DNA of 19,354 nucleotides, taken from assembly GCA_016933985.1 (NCBI GenBank), contig JAFGTU010000015.1, positions 1-19,354 on the forward strand, given 5' to 3'. Shown here piece after piece: positions 15,138-19,354 of this stretch (position 1 is the stretch's first letter; every line of letters starts with the position of its first letter). A program made the translations under genes and the position numbers. The notes beneath the pieces were generated by a model that was not told the origin of the DNA, did not search any database, and saw nothing but the letters and a program-made list of their open reading frames with translations. This DNA comes from Sedimentisphaerales bacterium (GTDB lineage Bacteria; Planctomycetota; Phycisphaerae; Sedimentisphaerales; Anaerobacaceae).

Positions 15138-15377
15138 CCCTGTGCCTGAATACAGCCGAGTAAGAAACTCCCTACCTCGGCCACTCTTCAAAAACTTCTC
15201 CCTTTCTCGCGCAGAGGCGTAATCAGGATATTCTTCCCTGTGTAGAAGCCTAAACTGACCAATCACTTGTGCGCCCTTTGTGCGTCCCGACCTGTGCTCG
15301 GCCAATCGTCGGGCTACTTTGTTGGTTATCCCGACGTAGCGCTTGTTTGCCCCCTGCAATACGTAAACAGTGACCAT
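15120..15377 (-). CDS. Small GIY-YIG nuclease-family protein
   Basis: This 85-residue stand-alone GIY-YIG domain has the first strand VYVLQ (residues 4-8, the 'GIY' position), RYVGIT with Y14-V15-G16 as 'YIG', Arg23/24 and His28 in the first helix (ARRLAEH), and Glu60 in AREREKFLK as the likely metal-binding acid. The family cuts DNA in homing endonucleases and repair enzymes; single-domain members like this are mostly uncharacterised. I start at ATG 15377, where the domain begins; the in-frame extension to 15590 would run through the tRNA-Glu gene and is artefactual. No good ribosome site is visible. The gene lies between a tRNA-Glu fragment and the intact tRNA-Glu, on the same strand, with its stop within a hairpin array. 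Confidence 0.82.
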   Translation of the reverse strand: MVTVYVLQGANKRYVGITNKVARRLAEHRSGRTKGAQVIGQFRLLHREEYPDYASAREREKFLKSGRGREFLTRLYSGTGSAAGG

Positions 15378-15433
15378 AATTAAGTATGCCGACCGGCGAA
15401 CCGCGAGGCGCACTAACAGCACTATCAAACCAA

Positions 15434-15508
15434 TAGCCCCAAGGGGATTCGAACCCCTGTTGCCGGGTTGAAAACCCGATGTCCTAGACCTACCTAGACG
15501 ATGGGGCC
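15434..15508 (-). tRNA. tRNA-Glu (anticodon UUC)
   Basis: The minus strand folds into a full cloverleaf of 75 nt. Acceptor GGCCCCA pairs with TGGGGCT (one G-U), with discriminator A. The T arm is AGGGG-TTCGAAT-CCCCT. The anticodon stem TCGGG/CCCGG encloses loop TTTTCAA, giving anticodon TTC, which reads GAA/GAG. The D arm (GTCTAGGTAGGTCTAGGAC) is 2 nt longer than in E. coli tRNA-Glu and contains a GTCTAGG direct repeat. CCA is not encoded (ATTG follows). It begins 8 bp after the ferredoxin stop codon, so it is probably cut from a shared transcript. Confidence 0.95.
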
Positions 15509-15516
15509 AACCGATT

Positions 15517-15690
15517 CTATTCCATGCTGATCGCCTCGGCCGGGCAGGCATCGACGCAGACCCCGCAATCAAGGCAGGCTTCTGCATCAATCACAGCCTT
15601 CTCCTCGGCCATACTAATAGCCTCGCTCGGACATTCTGAAACGCACGTTTCGCAACCAGTGCACTTCTCTTCATCTACCTTAGCCGGCAT
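15517..15690 (-). CDS. 2[4Fe-4S] ferredoxin, 57 residues
   Basis: This small electron carrier has two cluster motifs, CTGCETCVSECP (from residue 10) and CLDCGVCVDACP (from residue 39), each the standard CxxCxxCxxxCP of clostridial-type ferredoxins. The two halves are a clear internal duplication (PSEAISMAEEK versus PAEAISME). It should be cytosolic and carry low-potential electrons for anaerobic redox enzymes such as pyruvate:ferredoxin oxidoreductase or hydrogenase, none of which is in the window. AAGGG lies 8 nt before ATG 15690. The stop codon is 8 bp from the tRNA-Glu 5' end. Confidence 0.96.
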   Translation of the reverse strand: MPAKVDEEKCTGCETCVSECPSEAISMAEEKAVIDAEACLDCGVCVDACPAEAISME

Positions 15691-15743
15691 CTACATTACC
15701 CTTTCAAAGAAAAACAAACAATCCACCTTCAATAGAATAGGGA

Positions 15744-15771
15744 ATCTTACAAACCTCCGACGATTTTACAA
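15744..15771 (-). promoter_or_regulatory. Candidate promoter for ferredoxin and tRNA-Glu
   Basis: On the minus strand TTGTAA (15771-15766), a 16-bp spacer and TAAGAT (15749-15744) match 4/6 and 4/6 of the sigma-70 consensus. It lies about 55 bp before the ferredoxin ATG and is the only reasonable candidate in the gap between the TPR gene and ferredoxin. Confidence 0.35.
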
Positions 15772-15824
15772 CAAAAATCTTGAGAAATCGGCGATGAACT
15801 CGTTGGACCGGGTATCGCGCGACG

Positions 15825-18329
15825 CTATTTCTCTTTCGGCGCAATCGGTTGGGCTTGTTCCTCAGCCGTCGGAATTGTCTCCAATGCCGGCGTTTTCACG
15901 GCAACGGCCCCCATCGCTACCGCCATTTCCCGAACGCGAGCATCCGGGTCGTAAGTTGCCGCTGAGTCAAGGACTTTATCGAACTTGCCCTTTTGCGTCT
16001 TGGCCAGCAGATACATGGCCATCATGCGGACCGGCCAGTTGCTGTCGTCCAAGTTGTCTGACACTGCTGAGACCAGCTCATAATCCAACGGAAGGAACTG
16101 CATCTCAGCCATAGTATGAACCTTCACCACCCATTCACCCTTGTCGGGGTTCCGCAACAGTCCGGCCTCGTGCACCAGTGCATTCCTGAACATAGTCGGC
16201 ATCCAATCGGCATACAAGAATTTGTATGGCGGCTTGCGATTGGACATGGCGTACTCCTCCATCAGCAGCCCCACAAAAAGCTGCGCCGTCTTAATCTTCT
16301 GGCCCTCCTGGCCCTTGGAAATCAAGTTGAAGCGGTTTCTTAGATACTTGCTGGTCAGCTCAATGCTCGGTCGCGTGACGACCAACGTCGTCGGCTTGAT
16401 CGCCGCCAGTCTATTCGCCGGCTCTCCGGCAGGGCCGGCTACTGGGTCTATATACAGTGTGAACGCGATGTTCAGGGAGGCCTGCGGATACGTAAGCAAC
16501 AATCGCCTCAGCTTGCCTGTAACAAGCTTGACAGGAATCAGGATACTCTGGGCCGGTTCTATGAAGTAGTTGCTGCGCACTTTCATGGACACCAGTTTGG
16601 GTATCTTGATGCTCAGATCGCCGCTGACATCCGCATCGATCCTAATATTGCCCCTGAATAAGCCGTCATCACTGACCACCAACGTCTCAGACGAGTTGTT
16701 GATGACTGCAACAACCGCTCCAAAGTCACTACCATAAGGGAATTTGTTTCCTCGCATATTGAACTGAATCGACAGCATCCGCTCCGGCGGGGTGAATACA
16801 GGCATAAATGATTCACCGAACGCCTGCTCAAGCATGCTTCGCACAACGTCGGGGTCAGCCGCCGGGACATAGTCGCCGCCCTGCTCTTTGAGCAGGGCCT
16901 TGGCCTCTTCGGCTGCGAGCGAACCGGGGTCCCGGGCGATAGTCGCCGTCAAAGTCGCTTTTGCCTCGTTCTTCTTGCCCTCAGCGATCTGAATCTTAGC
17001 CTGCACAAGTTCTGAAATCTGACTTGGCTCGATCTTCTCAATGAGCGGCTTGGCCCAGTTGGCCTGTTCATTCATCATCAGCGCGTATGCCAGAACGCTG
17101 GCCGAGGACGGCGAATTTGGCTCCAACGCATAGGCCTTGTTGGCCCAATCAAGCGCCTTCACGGGGCTGGGCAGTGCAAAACAGTAGAACCAGGCAAACT
17201 CCTTCGCGGTAACCTGTTGCGGAGCTTTGGCTTGCCCCCCGGCGGCCCCTGATGGCGGCCCTTGCGAGAGCAGGACCTGGGCCTGGGTCTCAGCGCTGCG
17301 AAATATCTCTGTCGCCCGATCCCCGTCGCCCAGTTTTGCAGCGGCCTTTCCCGCCAGCCCCTCGAGCAAAATGTTGAATCTCCCCTCTTGGCGCACCAAA
17401 TTCAATATCTCCAAGCATCTGGGCAGGTCTTCATCGTTGTTGTAGCAGCTAATTGCCCAGGGAATGTATATGCTCGCAGGCAGCCCCTGCGATGGATAGA
17501 GGTGCCTGAACAAATCCGCACAGTATCGATAGGCAGATGCCGCCGTATCATAGAGTCCAACCTGCTCGGCATGACGGCCCATACCCATCGCAGCCTCAAT
17601 ACTGGACGGGTCCTCGCTCAGCGCAAGACGAAAGTGAGCCAGATAGTTCTCGGCGTGAACCGCATCGGGAAACAGCTCCGCATACTTCCAGAATGCCGAT
17701 CTGTTATGCCTGTTGGCTTTATAAGCCTGAGTCAGATAAAACCTGGCCGCCTCGTTGTCGGGCTTCTCCGCCATTAAAAGACCCAGTGCCGTGAGCAGTT
17801 CAGAGCTGAATATCCGGTTCTTCGGACCGACAACCATCAATAGCTCCGAGAGAATCCTCTCGCGCGCTTCACGAGAATCGACTTTTTCAAGAAGGTATCT
17901 AACCGCCTTACCGGCCATCTCAAGGTCGGCGTTCTGGTCCACATACGTTACCAGCAAGCTGCGAACAATGACCGAATGGTCAACGTCCGGAGCTTTGGAC
18001 GCCACTTCAATCAGCGTTGGAACGGCATATCCGGCGCCGCTGTCGAGCTCCATCGCCGCCCTCAGCAGCACAATTGCCTGTTCGATCTCGGCGCCGCCGG
18101 CCGTGTCAGGCATGGCCATCTCGTATGCCATGTCGTGAAGGACCTGGGCAACCGACGGCGAAAACAGCACATCCTGCTTAGGCAGCGCCGCCGTTGTATC
18201 AATCGGGCCTCGCGAAATGGCGGTTACCTCCGTCTTGGCTGGATCGCTGATACTCAGCTCCTCAGCCAAAATACCTGACAGACACAACGAAAACGTTGAT
18301 AACATTGCGAAAAAAACAACTTTACGCAT
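15825..18329 (-). CDS. Exported TPR-repeat protein of unknown function
   Basis: This is an 834-residue protein with an N-terminal signal peptide (RKVVFFAMLSTFSLCLSGIL, cleavage likely near AEE). Residues about 50-490 are helical TPR-like repeats (examples: DNEAARFYLTQAYKANRHN, PSSIEAAMGMGRHAEQVGLY, KNEAKATLTATIARDPGS). Residues about 510-640 turn beta-rich (LSIQFNMRGNKFPYGSDFGA, then AVINNSSETLVVSDDGL), resembling an immunoglobulin-like module. The last ~120 residues look like HEAT-type helices (SNWPVRMMAMYLLAKTQKGK). This points to a periplasmic scaffold; no enzymatic motif is visible and I do not recognise the family. I start at ATG 18329, with GGAG 6 nt upstream and the signal peptide directly after; the in-frame ATG 18368 would add 13 residues that spoil the signal sequence. 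Confidence 0.8.
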   Translation of the reverse strand: MRKVVFFAMLSTFSLCLSGILAEELSISDPAKTEVTAISRGPIDTTAALPKQDVLFSPSVAQVLHDMAYEMAMPDTAGGAEIEQAIVLLRAAMELDSGAGYAVPTLIEVASKAPDVDHSVIVRSLLVTYVDQNADLEMAGKAVRYLLEKVDSREARERILSELLMVVGPKNRIFSSELLTALGLLMAEKPDNEAARFYLTQAYKANRHNRSAFWKYAELFPDAVHAENYLAHFRLALSEDPSSIEAAMGMGRHAEQVGLYDTAASAYRYCADLFRHLYPSQGLPASIYIPWAISCYNNDEDLPRCLEILNLVRQEGRFNILLEGLAGKAAAKLGDGDRATEIFRSAETQAQVLLSQGPPSGAAGGQAKAPQQVTAKEFAWFYCFALPSPVKALDWANKAYALEPNSPSSASVLAYALMMNEQANWAKPLIEKIEPSQISELVQAKIQIAEGKKNEAKATLTATIARDPGSLAAEEAKALLKEQGGDYVPAADPDVVRSMLEQAFGESFMPVFTPPERMLSIQFNMRGNKFPYGSDFGAVVAVINNSSETLVVSDDGLFRGNIRIDADVSGDLSIKIPKLVSMKVRSNYFIEPAQSILIPVKLVTGKLRRLLLTYPQASLNIAFTLYIDPVAGPAGEPANRLAAIKPTTLVVTRPSIELTSKYLRNRFNLISKGQEGQKIKTAQLFVGLLMEEYAMSNRKPPYKFLYADWMPTMFRNALVHEAGLLRNPDKGEWVVKVHTMAEMQFLPLDYELVSAVSDNLDDSNWPVRMMAMYLLAKTQKGKFDKVLDSAATYDPDARVREMAVAMGAVAVKTPALETIPTAEEQAQPIAPKEK

Positions 18330-18631
18330 TTTTTTCTCCGGTAAATAGCAACAAAAGCCTGTATTCATATATTTCGGGCAATTCTCTTTTGGGGCTTTAG
18401 CGATAATAGGCGCTTACGTCCGGTATTTTCGGCCCAAGAACTGCCCGCAAACCACGGCCGGGCGGGAACCAGCCTCGTATATCGCGCCGCCCTATGGGTC
18501 TATTCCTGCTTCAAATGGCAGTTGCACAGACAACCATTTGCAGTAATGGGCGGGTAAACACCCGCTTTGGGCCAATTTGTCCCAGCGGCCCCCGATAGGC
18601 TCCCATACACAAACCCTTGTGGTTAAAGATT
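18330..18631. other. Gene-free gap with several hairpins
   Basis: I find no coding frame with gene-like features in this 302-bp gap, but it is rich in inverted repeats. These are CAAATG-GCA-GTTG-cacaga-CAAC-CATTTG (18512-18540), GCGGGT-AAAC-ACCCGC (18550-18565) and CACAA-ACCC-TTGTG (18608-18621). None has a proper T-run for a clear terminator. It lies between murJ and the TPR gene, both on the minus strand, so it could hold the murJ transcript end plus a leader or a small structured RNA. I could not match it to tmRNA, RNase P, SRP or a riboswitch class that I know. Confidence 0.45.
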
Positions 18632-19354
18632 TTACCTGTTTTGAGCCTTTCGCCCCGTAAATACGGAGATCATCTCCATACGCAAGAGCCTTGCGGCCAG
18701 CAAATAGGCGCCCGCGGCCAAAGGCACTACCACCGCAAGCCTGATGACATCAAACAATCCCCCGCTTGGCAGGCCCCTCATCAGCAGAGTTCCGGCCAAA
18801 CCCGCCGCCCCCATAAAAGCCGTCGCCAACAAAGTCTTGCCCAACGTAACAAGCAATCCGTCAAGTATCGACGCCCCCAGGCGTTTCCGCAGCGCCGTAA
18901 CCAACATCAGCACTTGAAGATATGAGCATATTGCCGTCGCACAGGCCAAACCGGCCCGATCCAGATACCAAATAAGCGCCAAGTTCAAAATAAAATTGGT
19001 CAATACCGCCACCAACGCACTCCGAGCCGGCGTTTTCGAGTCCTGCATAGAGTAAAATACCCTGGTAAGGACCTGTTGTGCAAAATACCCGCACAGCCCC
19101 CCGGCATAGAAGCAAAGCGTCCTGACCACCATCCTCGTATCCTCGGCGCCGAATCTCCCGTGCTCGAAGGCCGCGCAAATCAGCGGTCTGGCCACAATCA
19201 TCATGCCGACACTCGCAGGAATCGCCACGAAAATCGTTGCCCGCAACCCCTTCGCTATCGTTACTCGCAATGCCGAGAAATCCTTTCTGGCAACATCTGC
19301 GCTCATTACGGGGAAAATAGCGGTCGCCAGAGATATGCCCAGAACGCCCAACGG
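18632..19354 (-). CDS. murJ: Lipid II flippase MurJ (MviN), C-terminal part
   Basis: The frame enters from the right edge (PLGVLGISLATAIFPVMSAD) and ends at TAA 18632, giving the last ~240 residues of a protein that is normally about 500-530. The MviN/MurJ family is recognised by PLGVxGIxLATxxFP, by the loop CAAFEHGRFGAEDT (family 'xxFxRGxFxxxDT') and by RVFYSMQDSKTPAR (family 'RxFYAxxDTxTP'). At least six hydrophobic segments follow, ending in a basic tail (RLLRMEMISVFTGRKAQNR). MurJ flips the peptidoglycan precursor lipid II across the inner membrane. The N-terminal half lies outside the window. No terminator is clear downstream. Confidence 0.93.
   Translation of the reverse strand, partial: PLGVLGISLATAIFPVMSADVARKDFSALRVTIAKGLRATIFVAIPASVGMMIVARPLICAAFEHGRFGAEDTRMVVRTLCFYAGGLCGYFAQQVLTRVFYSMQDSKTPARSALVAVLTNFILNLALIWYLDRAGLACATAICSYLQVLMLVTALRKRLGASILDGLLVTLGKTLLATAFMGAAGLAGTLLMRGLPSGGLFDVIRLAVVVPLAAGAYLLAARLLRMEMISVFTGRKAQNR

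Larger units (their letters stand above)
15064..15453 (-). mobile_element. Candidate mini-element in tRNA-Glu: repeat, hairpins, GIY-YIG gene
   Basis: Between the two 22-bp tRNA-Glu 3' copies lie three hairpins (15086-15137) and one complete small GIY-YIG nuclease gene (15120-15377) on the tRNA strand, and nothing else. The intact tRNA gene regains its 3' end from the element side, while the old 3' end is displaced downstream, as at integration sites of genomic islands. No integrase is present, so if this is mobile it would rely on the GIY-YIG endonuclease or outside enzymes. A remnant of a larger element, or an unrelated duplication, are alternatives. Confidence 0.4.

Noticed and set aside
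15120..15590. 156-residue reading of the GIY-YIG gene
   Set aside because: The first 71 residues are translated from the tRNA-Glu gene and ferredoxin region. The domain begins at ATG 15377.
15524..16114. Plus-strand 196-residue open frame
   Set aside because: It lies opposite the ferredoxin and TPR genes and shows no family features; the minus-strand genes explain the region.
18550..18565. GCGGGT/ACCCGC hairpin as the murJ terminator
   Set aside because: No T-tract follows it on the minus strand, so I kept it only as part of the structured gap.

Overview
The window is a stretch of bacterial chromosome, most likely from a Planctomycetota member (Phycisphaerae or Sedimentisphaerales type) and probably from an environmental assembly. 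That placement is an inference. It rests on an ECF sigma factor directly followed by a giant membrane Ser/Thr kinase with WD40 repeats, a 57-residue histone H1-like protein, and a LolA-like exported protein. There is no rRNA or other lineage marker to confirm it.

Layout. (1) Positions 1-1187 form an AT-rich accessory patch: a HigA-type antitoxin that runs off the left edge, then an IS1-like insertion sequence whose transposase has His where the second catalytic Asp is expected. (2) 1231-5326, minus strand: an 861-residue protein joining a KaiC-like domain without a P-loop to a PEP synthase/PPDK ATP-grasp domain, and NADP-type glutamate dehydrogenase gdhA. A clear intrinsic terminator separates them. 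(3) 5327-5513: a divergent control region with three copies of an 11-bp half-site between gdhA and a LysR-type regulator. (4) 5514-9463, plus strand: LysR regulator, HAD phosphatase, LolA-like exported protein, and a 511-residue protein of unknown role carrying an embedded HPr-like domain. (5) 9584-14918, plus strand: histone H1-like gene, FabZ-like dehydratase, ECF sigma factor, and a 1285-residue kinase with a transmembrane segment, 14 WD40 repeats and a TPR tail. (6) 14919-15690: a dispersed-type intergenic repeat, then a compact unit in which a 22-bp copy of the tRNA-Glu 3' end, three hairpins and a small GIY-YIG nuclease gene lie next to an intact tRNA-Glu(UUC). A 2[4Fe-4S] ferredoxin gene follows. 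(7) 15825-19354, minus strand: an exported TPR protein, a roughly 300-bp structured gap, and the C-terminal part of the lipid II flippase MurJ.

How the genes may work together. gdhA and the LysR gene look like a regulator-target pair for ammonium and glutamate metabolism, with the shared half-sites as candidate operators. The sigma factor and WD40 kinase look like one signalling module. The HPr-like protein and the PPDK-like protein both suggest phosphotransfer or PEP-linked regulation, but nothing in the window links them directly. The best candidate for a poorly described system is the 0.4-kb GIY-YIG/tRNA-Glu unit, which resembles a minimal element inserted into the 3' end of a tRNA gene.
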